A DNA stretch of 64,000 nt from contig NC_135000.1 of assembly GCF_051020985.1 (NCBI RefSeq), positions 6,779,001 to 6,843,000 on the forward strand, given 5' to 3'. Source of the DNA: Nomia melanderi (Eukaryota; Arthropoda; Insecta; Hymenoptera; Halictidae). Below the pieces are notes generated by a model, which was not told where the DNA came from, made no database searches, and saw only the letters and a list, made by a program, of their open reading frames with translations. The translations under genes and the position numbers were made by a program. Below, in pieces: positions 11,130 through 22,690 of the stretch (position 1 is its first letter; each line of letters opens with the position of its first letter).

Positions 11130-12330
11130 GTTAAGACGATGTTATGAGAGAATTATAGTGGAGTAATTTCGAGAGGATTGACCTATTAAGTTAATGATTC
11201 TTATATTAGCTGGGACAAAAATTGGTTTATGAATGCAAATTGTTGCGAGTGAATTTTGAATGGAACTAACTGATTAATCATTCATCGAAATTGATGTTTC
11301 ACTTGAACAGAATCGACACCGCGAGCGATTGACCGGGGAGTTGGCTCGAAATCACGATCGCAGTTCCGTGGGACAGGTACGAGGTAATCGAAGCACGTGT
11401 GAGCGGAGAGCGTCGAGAATTCCAACGAGCTTTCGCTAACTGTAAAACCGAACGCTTCTTTTTTTATCCATTCAACGTATTGTTCGCCATGTCGCGATCA
11501 TTGGTCGTCGCAATAATCCGATGAAGAATGGCTGTCGATCGGTATTCCGGAATCATTGAACAGGTTAAGGTGAATGACTAACTGAATAAATCTAACTAAG
11601 ACGACGCAAAGACAGAAACGAAGTGAGCAAAGCCAACGTTTACATTGTATTTACGAGTTTCATAAATAGATCACGAACGACGATCATTTGCAGAACGAGG
11701 AAAATGGAGAAACATTAATTATCGAAATTAACTCCTCGTGATCCTATGTCCAAATTAACTGGTCACTTAATTCCATTCCAATTTTCGTTGAACTCACTTT
11801 TAGTCTAATTAAAAATTTAAACCATATCATAATCTTATCATTCCTGTGTTCGATTAATGTTCTTAACCCTATATCACTAAACTGTGTCTTCACTAAAGTC
11901 TCTTATTATCATACAGCAATTATAAAAGGGACAAACTTTACCATTTCTTATCTAAGATCTAGAATTCAATGAATCAGCAAAGTGCCATATTAATTACAAT
12001 TCCAATGAAGTTCGATGGAAATTTCTTGAAATTATCCATCAGTTACGAATGTTTAACACGAAAACTGTCAAAATGTCCCATTTACAATTTCTTCTTCTTG
12101 CAAAGATTAAAAATCTAACAGTTGTTTCTCTGAGAATTTCAAGAAATTCATTCAACAATAATTAAACTCAGCTTTAAATCGATTAGAGTGTTAGTAGATG
12201 CTCTTGGAGATTCTATGAATTTCAAAAAATCAATGTAACTGCTCGGTAGTTTATGGTAATTGATCTGATTAAACAATGATCAATATTAGAATAGACTACT
12301 GTAGTCATTAGAACACTAATATTCCCAGTG
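11130..12330. other. Gene-free AT-rich stretch
   Basis: A somewhat GC-richer patch (11300-11540) is followed by AT-rich sequence. No repeat array, TTAA element or coding signal could be supported. Confidence 0.5.
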
Positions 12331-12710
12331 TCTCCCAGATATTTCCTCCGCCGAAATTCGGTTTCAGCAACACTTGTCGCAGTGTTCCCGGTCATGAAGG
12401 CCCGAAACGAATCGGATGACGGATCGTTTGCGAAACGTGGCTGAGATCGAGGAGAAAGGCGACGCGACGAAACTGTGCGACACGAAGTTTATCGGTGTCG
12501 TCAGCTAGCCGAGCGAGCTTCTTAGAAAGCTGTTAAAATGCGAATTGCGTGGCCGTGAACGGCGACCGGCACGGGAAATTCGTCACGTAAATGCCGGCCA
12601 ATGACTCTGCGCTGCCCTGCGATCCGAACGACTCGCCAAGGTGTCCGTTAGCTCGCCGCGATGGTGAAACGGCGGATCGTCCGCCGCGGCTCGAGCAACT
12701 TCAACCCTTA
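12330..12710. other. GC-rich block without long open frames
   Basis: CpG-rich sequence (core 12390-12700) without an open frame of note on either strand. Candidate regulatory DNA only. Confidence 0.35.
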
Positions 12711-13880
12711 CGTTGCTAATCAAAATGATCTAATGATGGAAATACTTCGAAAGAAATTCGCGAGTAAATAAATAAGAATAAACCTCGAAGCTAAAGGTAC
12801 AAGAAACGGTACTTCAAAGGAATTCTGTGAAATTTCAATGATTTGAACAGTGCAGACTTTGTATAAACATTTTGAACGTGTTTCGATCATTTAATTTGAA
12901 TTTTAATTGTTTGACATAACGATCTTGACCGTTCTATATGTTACTCGTTTTCTTGTGAAAATTATGTGTGAATAAATTATCAATTCATTAATTATTAATT
13001 TTATGAAATTATGTGAAAATTATCTAGTTGTGTTATGATACTTTTTAGTCATTAGTGAGCATCATTACAGTGAATTTGTTAACGAAAGAATTGAACGATG
13101 CTAAATATTGTAATGAAAGTATATAACAAACATCATGTCGGGGTCTGAATGGACCCAGGCAAGGTACTGCAAGAGTTAACGCGTCCTGATGTATCATAAT
13201 GCAATGAATTCTCTGTTTTCTTACTTTTCAATGCTTCCTAAACGACTGTACCGCGGAAACTCGACGCCGTCGAGATTTTATTGCTACAGTATAGCAATAG
13301 GTATTATTTATAATAACGGCGATAATAATAAGCCGACACAGGAAACGACGAGCAGAAGTACAACGTGAATTAACGCTGGACGATACGCCGAGCGGAAAAC
13401 TGAAAATAATAGTAACGTTTGTTACGCACGCGACGGTTCTGATGACAGTGTGGAAGCGCAGGAGAAAAGGCTAAGGAAACGATAAAGGAAGAGCACGTGA
13501 AGATAATGTGAAAGAAAATGATGATGCAGGGTTAATGAACGATTCGAACGGCAATTCAATCTTTTAATTGCGTTTTCAGTCGACAGCGAACGGTTAATAA
13601 TTAATTATTAACAGCTGCCATTGAATTGACAATAGAAAAAATTTCGAAGTTAATTGCAATTGAAATTGCCACTTAGCTGACTAATTAGAATTTAACGATT
13701 GTTTGGTAATGAGAAAGCTTCCAAATATTTGAAATTTTTCGATTATAAAGAATAAATTGGAAATGGTGTGCTGTTAATGGAATTACTGATTGGAATGATT
13801 AAAATTTGATTAACCTTCGAATATTAAAATTTGTTTAGTTACGAATGAGAGTAACTAAATAAAATATCAATAATTTATAT
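12710..13880. other. Gene-free AT-rich stretch
   Basis: Mostly low-GC with a mildly GC-richer patch at 13230-13510. No gene, tandem repeat or paired TTAA ends seen. Confidence 0.5.
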
Positions 13881-14755
13881 TAGAATGTAATAACTTCAAC
13901 TATATAATAATTGCAAGACTAAACAATTCCTTTGTTTTTAATTTTGTACCATTTCGTCTGAATATCGACCAGTTTGTATAGCAAATCAAATTACTAATTA
14001 CAATTATTAAAATCCTATTAATTTTCAAGTATGAACATCTATTCAGTTACAAACAAGATGAAACCCAGAAGGTAATTCAAATCAGTAATAAGTCCAATTA
14101 CAAAATTAAATACTTTCTTTTCTCTTTTCATTTTGGCCCATTTTCTCTGAATATCGACCAGTTTGTACAATAATCAGAGTACTAATTACAATTATTAAAA
14201 TACGATTAATTTTCAAGCATTAACTTATGTTCAGTTACAAACAAGATCAAACCCATAAAGATATCAATTATTCAAATCAGTCCATAATGAAACCAATTGC
14301 AAAACTGAATACTTTCTTTTCTCTTTTCATTTTGGCCCATTTTCTCTGAATATCGACCAGTTCGTACAATAAACCAAAGCACTAATTACAATTATTAAAA
14401 TACGATTAATTTTCAAACATTAACTTATGTTCAGTTACAAACAAGATCAAACCGAAAAAGGTAATTATTCAAATCAGTCCATAATAAATCCAATTGCAAA
14501 GCTAAATGCTTTCTTTTCTTCTTTCATTTTGGCCCATTTTCTCTGAATATCGACCAGTTCGTACAATAAACCAAAGCACTAATTACAATTATTAAAATAC
14601 GATTAATTTTCAAACATTAACTTATGTTCAGTTACAAATAAGATCAAACCCAAAAAGGTAATTATTCAAATCAGTCCATAATAAATCCAATTGCAAAGCT
14701 AAATGCTTTCTTTTCTTCTTTCATTTTGGCCCATTTTCTCTGAAAATCGGCCAGA
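13880..14755. repeat. Tandem array, unit about 197 bp, five copies
   Basis: AATATCGACCAG recurs at 13961, 14150, 14349 and 14546, and as a diverged AAAATCGGCCAG at 14743; spacings 189, 199, 197 and 197. Shared blocks are CATTTTGGCCCATTTTCTCT, ACAATTATTAAAATACGATT and CAGTTACAAACAAGAT. The last unit breaks off directly into a GC-rich island, so the array edge coincides with a composition boundary. Confidence 0.92.
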
Positions 14756-15225
14756 GGCGACGCGTCCGCGGCGAGTGAAAGTGAACGGGGCCCGAGTCCG
14801 GGCCCGGGGCCGGCGTCGAATGTCGAGCGAACGATTGTAAAAGAATCCCGCACGATAATTTCCGTCGGACGGGGAACGGGGAAGATCGACGCGAAAGATA
14901 CAGGCCGCGAGAAGGTGTCGGCCACCTTTCACTCGCTAACGTGCGACTGGGCCCCCGCGTATCGGGCCCAGGCCGCTTTTCGTCCACCGAACGTGCTAAT
15001 TATCGCGCGAGAATGAAGATTCCTGCAGCCAGATATCACGGGTAAAAGTTCCCTCTTTCCGGAACCGTGGATCAAACGCTCAACAATCGAACCGGCCGAT
15101 CGAAAAACGTTCCGTGGAATTCCCCTGAAAGTGGAATTCTTGTTGGGCACATCCGGTGAAACAGGATGCAGGAACTTCCGGTTCGAGCCAAGGAATTTAA
15201 CGAGCAAAATGTTTAGCATTTGGAA
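14755..15225. other. GC-rich, CpG-dense island
   Basis: Three overlapping minus-strand frames of 77-96 codons arise from GC richness; none has a domain. Left of the island is the AT/AC-rich array; right of it (15225-15600) the + strand is G/T- and A/G-rich. Candidate promoter or regulatory island. Confidence 0.4.
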
Positions 15226-15279
15226 ATTTTAGAACTTTGACATCTGAATTGAAAGTTATTGGGCACTCGGGACGGTTAC

Positions 15280-15605
15280 TGTGGTGATGGTTGGGTCTGT
15301 TGAGGCCCAGAATTTTTTTCAAGAAGATTCTATATTGGGATTGAGAATTGGAGTGAAATTGAGTTTAAGGTTCATTGAATAACAGAGGGTAATAACAGTG
15401 TAATGGTGAGAGCAATTTTGAGAATGGTATTTTTCAAATTTGGGTTGAATGGGACCCAGAATTTTTTTAATATGATTCTACACTGGAATTGAGAATTGGA
15501 ATGAAACTGAGTTTAAAGTTCATTGAATTATAGAGGGTAATAGTTAGTAAAGGCAATTTTGAGAATGGGGATTTTTAGATTTGGGCCCGATGAGGTCCAA
15601 TTCTA
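15280..15605. repeat. Direct duplication, unit about 149 bp
   Basis: CCCAGAATTTTTTT lies at 15306 and 15455. It is followed in both copies by GAGAATTGGARTGAAA, GAGTTTAARGTTCATTGAAT and AGAGGGTAATA. A third partial unit starts near 15580. Confidence 0.85.
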
Positions 15606-16080
15606 GGCAAGAGATGATCTTTACCTACTTTATTGTATCAGACACCTGTACTTCAATTTCTTAACAGTTAATTACACAACTGTAACCATTTTCTATTAAA
15701 AAAGTATTGAAAATACACTATTTTTATTCACCAAATTACTATACTGTGTCAAATTAAATATCCCCAGCCTCATAAGTATCATTCACCAATAAAGGCTACA
15801 AATATTAAACCTGTTGAATTTCATTAACTTAAAAAGAAGCTACAGTTCACCCTCCAGTGCACGGTTAGGGTCTAAGGCCCAGAGTCACGCATTCACAGCA
15901 ATAATTTCTTTCCCGACAATCTTTATCATTTGTCTCCTACTAAATCATTCATAATAAATAACCAACCTCACTATAAACCATACTAACTACATTTATCAAT
16001 AAAGAAACTGCAACAAACTACTAATAAAAATAATCTGCCGAAAAAGTAATACTTACTAACAAAACTATAAACAAACCGCT
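15605..16080. other. AT/AC-rich gap
   Basis: Low-GC, + strand richer in A and C. No feature supported. Confidence 0.5.
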
Positions 16081-16329
16081 GTGTCCCTAGGACTGTACCA
16101 GTGCACTGTCGGATGAAATGTCCATCAAACCAACAACACGACAAACGTAAAACTGATGACACCGCTTACCTCGATCGCACGTGTAGAACAGGCCCCGGGT
16201 TCCGGCTAGCAGATCAACCGCGAAGAAGCAAGAAGTACTCGAACCGTACGCCGCGTAAAATCCTGAATCGTTCACACTTCGATTACACGATCCCTTTTCT
16301 CCGCTTCTCTCTTCCGTTCACACAGTACA

Positions 16330-16620
16330 CACTATATAAATGTACATGTACACATATATACACGTATACGTATATATATATCCATATATATATATATTTA
16401 TATCTCTATATCTCGTCCTTACTGTTCAATTATTAACCTCTCCCTTAATTATATTATATCACTAAAACGTCGTTATTTTTATATACCAGTATCGGTACTG
16501 TTATTATTTATATATATATATATAAATTATTATTATTAATATTATTACTATCAATAATATTATTATTATTCTTGTTATCAATATTATTACTGTCAATTAT
16601 TATTAATCATTAAATATATC
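16330..16620. repeat. TA-rich and (TTA)n low-complexity tract
   Basis: Alternating TA/CA runs at 16330-16410 are followed by ATT/TTA trinucleotide runs at about 16500-16610. Confidence 0.9.
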
Positions 16621-16733
16621 TGTGTAATGCAGGTACTTCGCTGTCCTGGTTCGTAGAATCGATTAAAACGGGGTGCTTTCCGATTTCCTCGGGTTCAACG
16701 CGGGAAGGATTGAAATCGGGCGCGTACGTGCGT

Positions 16734-16764
16734 GTGTGTATGTATGTATGTATGTATGTATACC
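16734..16764. repeat. (TGTA)n microsatellite
   Basis: Repeated GTAT units follow a short GT run. Confidence 0.9.
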
Positions 16765-17079
16765 GGGTGGCGACAGGGGTGAGGTACCGTTATCAGCAAG
16801 AGGATTCACCGTCGAATATCTCTTCCCCTTTGACTCCTCCTCGTTTCTCTTCGGAACACACGAATCCAAAGGATAAGGGCCTCCGTCGAGACGCTCGGTG
16901 ATTAATCAACCCTTCTTTATCGAGGGAAAGAGACCGATCTCGCGCGTACGTTACACTTGCGCATGGCACACGCTTGTACGTAGAGATCTTGCTCCAGGGA
17001 AGTCGTAATAAAATTCTTTTATCCGTTTTCCAGCGACTGTAGATCCCCAACGGTTATCTCGTAAATTGTCTCATTTGCT

Positions 17080-17141
17080 TTTATATGTATACATATGTAT
17101 ATTTATACATATACATATATAATATTCATTCATTTATTCGC

Positions 17142-17172
<31 letters not shown>

Positions 17173-17222
17173 TATATATACATATAAGTGTATGTGTGTT
17201 CATGTATGTATATATATAATAA
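17080..17222. repeat. (TA)n microsatellite and related TA-rich sequence
   Basis: An uninterrupted TA/AT run of more than 20 bp near 17143-17165, with degenerate flanks. Strand slippage is likely here. Confidence 0.9.
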
Positions 17223-17414
17223 CGTTGTTCTGATCAAATAATATTTTTTTCCGCTCTCTTTTCGTTTTCTTCTTTTCTCTTTGTCGTCGCTGCTTCCCTT
17301 ATTTGTAGGTTATGTTCTCCGGAGGGGCCTAGGCACTATTGCGCTGCGAAAAAAGAGGTTTAAGGTTTGAAGGTACTTGTTCGTACGAGGTATATGTTCT
17401 CAAGGTAGAAGTTC

Positions 17415-17820
17415 TTCCTTTTTTCTTCCTTCTCTTCTTCTTCTTCTTCTTCTTCTTCTTGTCCTGCTGCTTCTTCTTCTTCTTCTTCGTCTTCCTGTTT
17501 CCCGGGGTCGGAAACGTTACGTTCCTGTCGACCGACGAACGTCGAAGGGGATGGGACTGGTCTTCAAGGTTCCGGCTGTTCTCGCCCCCCTGTCTCTCTC
17601 CTTCTCCCTCACTTTCTTTTTCCCCTCCACGGCTCCTCGACTGTTCACGGCTGTCTCGATCCCTTTCTTTCTATCGCTCGCTCGCTCACTCGCTCGCTCC
17701 CTTTCTTTCGTTCTTTCTCCCCCCGATTCGCTCCTCCGCCCCTTTTTCTCTTCCTCTTCCCCTTTTTCTTCTTCTTCTTCTTCTTCTTCCGCCTTCTCTT
17801 CTTCGTTTTCTTCTGAATGG
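17415..17820. repeat. 400-bp pyrimidine-rich tract, (CTT)n and (TTC)n
   Basis: The + strand is largely C and T. There are long CTT runs at 17430-17500 and TTC runs at 17755-17815, with only a short break near 17505-17560. The 148- and 165-codon + frames here read as leucine/phenylalanine/serine runs and are artefacts. Such tracts can form triplex DNA. Confidence 0.9.
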
Positions 17821-18110
17821 TGAGCCTTTTACTTGACGATCGATGGCAAGGCCCTCTACGCCACGGTAGGGTCACTCACGCGAGGTCAGAAGTCGTTATC
17901 ACCTCCTCGAGGCCGCCCGCTTGCCAGCCACATCGCCGTGGGCCCGGTAGCCGCCCTCCTCCCCACGACGATCAACCGCCACCACCATCTGCAACGAGAG
18001 CAAACGGGAATTGTCTTGTGAACCTTGCTTGCAACAGTCTTTTAGCGAATCGTTCGGAATGGGAGATGGTTTTCAGGGTTGTTTCCGCGGTCGAAGGTTT
18101 TTGACCTTTG
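17820..18110. other. GC-rich block
   Basis: CpG-containing sequence next to the pyrimidine tract, open on both strands, with no domain. It ends near a truncated family C element. Confidence 0.35.
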
Positions 18111-18165
18111 CACTGTATTGCGTGGAGTGCCGTTCGATTTTGTGCAGGATAGTGGAGGATAGTAT

Positions 18166-18386
18166 TTAACTCTGTAGGCTCCAATATTGCACCAGTTATA
18201 ACATTAAATATTTTAATGAATCTTAAAGTAACTACCCTAAAATTATTCGATTTTCACATCCAAATTTTGTAATAAAGAAAATAAAAGATCGAAGAAATGT
18301 CATAGCATTTCTCATTTTCTCTAGGAATACTATAAAAATTAGTTGCAGTTCCCGATAGATTATAGAACAACCTGAGGTGCTAAGGG
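18166..18386 (+). mobile_element. Family C TTAA MITE (left end clipped)
   Basis: About 220 bp shared with 48280, 48897, 56989 and (reversed) 36745. It has AACTCTGTAGGCTCC, CTTAAAGWAACTACCCT, TTTTCACATCC and TATAAAAATTAGTTGCAG in order. The first few terminal bases (CCCTTTG) are missing. The right end reads GTGCTAAGGG, then TTAA at 18387-18390, which also starts the next element. Confidence 0.75.
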
Positions 18387-18390
18387 TTAA

Positions 18391-18611
18391 CAGGTTTGCC
18401 ACGGTCACTGGAGCTTCCAAATTGCTCAAGAACATTATTAAATTACAAGGAAGAACTTGATTTTAAATAAAAATATTTAGTATCATGAGTAGCTAGATCA
18501 TAGCTACTGTGATAATAAATTATTAATAATTCTTTTCAATGTCATTTTCCTTTGTTATTAAAGAATAAGTATTATTACTCAAAACGCTAAAAATTCTCGT
18601 GGCAGTCATTG
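18391..18611 (+). mobile_element. Family G TTAA MITE (copy 2)
   Basis: It runs from TTAA (18387-18390, shared with family C) to TTAA (18612-18615). Ends read CAGGTTTGCCACGG and, inverted, CAATGACTGCCACGAGA. It aligns with 1201-1423. Non-coding. Confidence 0.7.
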
Positions 18612-18844
18612 TTAATGGCGACTCTTTGTAATCTGCAAATTTTCCAGTGAAAATACTTGATGTTTACTAACAGTTAACCTGTTAACTAACATTTAAACAA
18701 TCTTTTGAACGTTTCTTCATAGAAACTACAAGCGTGAATGTATTAACGTTTCAATCGGTTTATACTTCAGTTTAAGTACTACTAAATTAGCTGACTTAAT
18801 AATTTCTTAAAAAACATCTGTTTTACAGTCATTCTAAAAGAACT

Positions 18845-18882
18845 TAGGAAATGGTCATTTTACCCACCTGGTAGTTCCAGTG
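18845..18882 (+). mobile_element. Right end of a family F2 element
   Basis: CCTGGTAGTTCCAGTG ends at a TTAA (18883-18886) and matches the inverse of F2 left ends such as CACTACAACTACCAAACAG at 33901. The left end of this copy could not be placed, so only the terminus is annotated. Confidence 0.45.
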
Positions 18883-19109
18883 TTAATATCGAAATTTACT
18901 TAGCAAGAAATCGCACATCGATGCGTTATGCGAAAGTTAATATTAAATACCGAACTTTAGTTCTATTAAGTTACTACCATTTATTAATAACAAAAGCTTT
19001 TTGATTACATACAGAGACCCAATCATAGTTCTGAATGCAAAGGAACTAATACAGTCTACCATTATATAGAAACTTCGTTAACCCCGAAAATTAATCGAAA
19101 CATTCTGTC

Positions 19110-19585
19110 GATACATGTGGAGGTTGAGAACCCCTGGTCCCAGGAGCGATGGCGGGAAATTCAATTATTCGAGGGAGCAACCGTTGCCGTTATAAATTCC
19201 GAAAGTTCGCCGCGTTTTCACGTACGGATCGTTCGAGGGTCTCAGACGGGCGCCGCGCGCCAGTTCGGCCGTGTATACGTGGAAATGAATTTTCTGGCTG
19301 CTGAGAGAAATGCACTCGCGTCGAGAGTGGCGTGCCGCGCGAGCCACGGCCGAACGCGGCCATTCCATTTCGAAAGATATTACGTCTGCGCCTCGCTTTC
19401 TTCGCCACGAAAATTCCGAGGATATTCAGTTCACCGTGACGCTGGGATATTAATTGGTTTCATCGAGTCTCAGTACTCTCAGACACGGCTGGGAACGAAC
19501 GCAATGCAACGTCGACCGATCGATAGCATTTGGAAACAACGTTCGTTTAAATCGACGAGAGAACCTGAAGTTCGAAATCGACGTT
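19110..19585. other. GC-rich island, begins with an hAT-like terminus
   Basis: A CpG-rich block with a 156-codon + frame (19117-19587) and minus frames over the same DNA; no domain. At its left edge AGGTTGAGAACCCCTGG resembles an hAT right terminus, as at 53.85 kb. The right flank is A/G- and G/T-rich. Confidence 0.4.
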
Positions 19586-19589
19586 GATT

Positions 19590-20340
19590 TTACTGAGACT
19601 TGGCTGGGAGGTGATTGGAATTATTAATGAAGTCTTTGGTCAGGTGCAATCGAATGAATGGAGGAAGTTAATGCTTATTGTAGTTGAATCTGGTTGGTCA
19701 TTTTCGTGGAATATTCAGTTGTAAACCTGAGAGTTGACTGGGAGTTGACTGAGAGTAAATTAAAGAGGGAGAAATTTATTATGGTTTAAAGTTCATTAAT
19801 TTTCTGTTTTTGGATACGTTGTGAATGGAGAACTTGGAAACATATTTTGCTGAGAGTTGATGGTACTGAGAATTGACTGAGATGGGGAGAAAAGAATTTT
19901 GTAGAATGTAAAGTCATTAGGTGTCTCAGTTTCTGTGGAATGTAGATTTAAGTGGAAAGCGAGAAGCTTAGATTTTACTTTGCTGAGACTTGTTGGGAGA
20001 TTATTGAAACAAGAGATTCATTAAAGGAGCAATTCAAAAGGGAAAGTTAATGACAGTTCAAAGAGATCAAATTTACACTTAAGTGATCCTGTTTTTGTGT
20101 ACCACGAACTGAGACTGAGAAATTGAGGGACGACGAAACTGAAAACTCGAAGAACTGGAAAATCGAGAAATGGAGAACTTGAAAAATTGAAAGACTTACC
20201 GTAGATTTCACGGAACGCGAACACAAACGCGAAAGCCGAATTGAGCTGAGACCAAAAACTGCGAGTGTTTCACGCAACAACATCCAAAAACAGCAACGCC
20301 GTTGCGATATCTTATGCAACAGTATTATTCAATAGCGCCG
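19590..20340. other. Purine/GT-rich stretch with loose GACTGAGA repeats
   Basis: CTGAGACTT, GTTGACTG, AATTGACTGAGA and similar short strings recur irregularly between about 19590 and 20180, as in a decayed tandem repeat. Two minus-strand frames are low-complexity Phe/Ser reads. Confidence 0.4.
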
Positions 20341-20879
20341 ACTGCGGATTGTACACAAAAACCTGTTAGACAGCTTTTACCGTGCGCGAGAACAGCATCG
20401 GCGCCACGAGATATATTGTTCTGTAAATAACGCGAAATCGAATAATAATATTCGGCAATAAACTCATGATAAACAATCTATCGTCAGATAACAGGTAAAA
20501 TTATCTGCGTGACGCCATGCGTGGGCAAAGTGCGCATACATCTGTGGAGCACGGTAATAATGGGAACTTTCACTTTCAAATATAAATTCAATTTAATTAT
20601 TGCTGATTCTAACATACATCATTTACTTTATTAGTTACTTTTCAGTTTATTCTTATTATTTCAAACGGTACTGGTTGAGATTTCATGGTGGTGTCCGCTG
20701 TTTTGAATTGTCATTTGCTTAGAAACGAATGATTCTCGACCTCTCGACTTCTGGATGATGTACAGGGTGTTTTCGAAATCGTGGTACGGTAGGGGATGGG
20801 TTTGTTTTATATAAAACCATAAGATAATATGAGAATAAATATATGAATGCGAATGGAACAAAAATTAAATTAAAAAGAG

Positions 20880-21013
20880 ACATAGAAATAGAAATAGAAA
20901 TAGAAATAGAAAGAAAAAGAAAAAAAAGAAAAGGAAACAAAATTAAATCGAGACAAAATAGAAATGAAAACAAAAATGCAAACAAAAATAAAAATAAAAA
21001 TAAAAATAAAAAT
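20880..21013. repeat. (AGAAAT)n and (AAAAAT)n microsatellites
   Basis: Hexamer runs at about 20882-20912 and 20978-21013. Confidence 0.9.
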
Positions 21014-21230
21014 GAACATAGATATAAAAAATAGAAATAAAAATAGAAGAGAACATAGATATAAAAAATACAAATAAAAATAGAAGTGAACATAGATATA
21101 AAAAATACAAATAAAAATAGAAGTGAACATAGACATAAAAAATAGAAATAAAAATAGAAGTGAACATAGATATAAAAAATACAAATAAAAATAGAAGTGA
21201 ACATAGATATAAAAGATAGAAACGAACACA
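21014..21230. repeat. 37-bp minisatellite, about six copies
   Basis: The unit starts GAACATAGATATAAAAAATA and continues with CAAATAAAAATAGAAGT. Copies differ by single substitutions. The minus-strand Phe/Tyr-rich frames of 165-189 codons (20719-21367) are translations of this array, not genes. Confidence 0.95.
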
Positions 21231-21514
21231 GAAACAATAAATAGAAATAAAAACAAGAAACTACCTCTAAGTAGAAAATAAAGAACAAAATTCATGCTGT
21301 GCATACTGCTGAATATTTCATTCGTCCAACCTGTCTGATCATAACTAGCAGTTTCCACTTTTCGCAAATACCAACACAGAACGTCGGTCGCAAAACAAAA
21401 GTCGATTATCCCAAGAGCAAAATGAGAAACGTTAAGAAAATTCTCATGATTTTTCCACGTGAATTCCCTTTCTGTTCGATTATCCTATAATTTAAGGGAC
21501 ACCCGGTACACAGA

Positions 21515-21900
21515 GCATGTCGATAAGTACACATGGTTCAAGGTGTAAACGGAAACCCAGCTGGGCGAAAGTGAACCCCAGCGCTGAACCTCTTCTCCAT
21601 CGTCGGGGTTAACGCGAAACGGCTTGTGTGTTTTATTTACTATTTTTTCAAGGGGCCCCATTAAAAGGCAGCGTGGGGCTCGAGTCGTCGATACCGGGCG
21701 ATAAACTGAACTCATAGTGCAAACATGAACGCCGCATTGAACAAATGAGTAAAAGACCTTCTAAATCGGTCTTCGCCGTATATGGAGCGTTTTACGAGGT
21801 TCCATCAACGCGCCATATTGGGTTTCTATTGGGAACTTTGTAATGCACTGCACGGGCATACATAGGGTGGCCCTAGAATCTGGGATCGAGTCGAATGTTC
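21515..21900. other. Mixed-composition gap
   Basis: Moderate GC, short minus-strand frames, no feature recognised. Confidence 0.4.
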
Positions 21901-21906
21901 GATTAA

Positions 21907-22072
21907 CCCTTCGCGCTCTGAATTTCTTTTGGATCTTTACCACGGTAACTCTGTATTATTATGACATTTGATAAAATTGAGAATAACATAATAATATAAT
22001 TTGTTTGAAAAATATCTTGGCAAAGCACACCTGTGGATACAGTTGATGTCACGTTTGACATAGTGCAAAGGG
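21907..22072 (+). mobile_element. Family H TTAA MITE
   Basis: It lies between TTAA at 21903-21906 and 22073-22076. Termini are CCCTTCGCGCTCTG and, inverted, CCCTTTGCACTATG; the inner ends are imperfect. About 166 bp, non-coding. The right TTAA is shared with the following family A end, forming the palindrome GCAAAGGGTTAACCCTTTGC. Confidence 0.65.
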
Positions 22073-22076
22073 TTAA

Positions 22077-22330
22077 CCCTTTGCACTCGAAAGGTGACTC
22101 TCAGTGAAGTTGAATATTCAGTATTTTAAATTAAAATTATATTTTGCAATGTGAAATACATATATATATCTCGTGTTTCCACGAATACGACTGGTTTTTC
22201 TTATTTTGCAATATCATTTGAGAAATGAATAGTTGCTCTTCGATGATGTAAGAAATACCGGTAGATACTTTGAAAAGTGTGATTTTTTTATAAGTGCGAA
22301 GTAAGAAACAATACTGAATAGTTCTACTGC
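22077..22330 (+). mobile_element. Family A element, left half
   Basis: It begins CCCTTTGCACTCGAAAGGTG directly after TTAA. The first 80 bp match the copies at 46622 and 55976 (GAAGTTGAATATT, ATTTTAAATTAA). No right terminus was found, so the end given is approximate. Confidence 0.55.
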
Positions 22331-22394
22331 TAATTTGTGACTCTATTGTAAAAGCAACACGTCTCGAGGCGAGATCACGTGACCACCAGGAAAA

Positions 22395-22497
22395 GTGAGG
22401 TTAACGCGGCGATCGAATTCCACCGGTATGGTTCAATTTCACGTTGACGTAGGTCCGGGCACCAGCATTGTTCACCGTTTCACAGGCGTTTCTCGCT
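22395..22497 (+). repeat. GC-rich 105-bp segment, copy 1 of 2
   Basis: It is nearly identical to 23437-23541. It starts near TCGAATTCCACCGG, continues through GTTGACGTAGGTCCGGGCAC and ends in CACAGGCGTT. The two copies are about 1.04 kb apart in direct orientation. Confidence 0.9.
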
Positions 22498-22690
22498 CGA
22501 TAATCTCGAAAGGGAAGTATATTCAATTATTAACGCTATAGTAACCGTTTAACATGTTAAAACAATATTAACCGTTTAATATACGAGAACTATATTAATT
22601 ATTTGATACACTAAAACTATATTAAATTACTAGAACTATATGAGCCATTTAATATATTCGAACTGTATCAAATTATTAAGATTGTATTAA

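Larger units (their letters stand above)
20759..21510. mobile_element. Candidate DNA element with TGTACAGGGTGT ends
   Basis: The left end TGTACAGGGTGTTTTCG and the inverted right end TGTACCGGGTGTCCC match at 12 of the first 13 bases (mismatch at position 6). The interior is almost entirely simple repeat (AGAAAT, AAAAAT and a 37-bp minisatellite) with no transposase. Similar TACAGGGTG starts occur at 7951, 8083 and 30753. It may be a non-autonomous element invaded by repeat expansion. Confidence 0.45.

Noticed and set aside
17339..17836. 148- and 165-codon + frames with hydrophobic runs
   Set aside because: Direct translations of CTT/TTC tracts.
20719..21367. Minus frames of 165-189 codons resembling a membrane protein
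   Set aside because: The Phe/Leu/Tyr-rich reads come from the 37-bp minisatellite and A-rich hexamers; the repeat translates in several frames.
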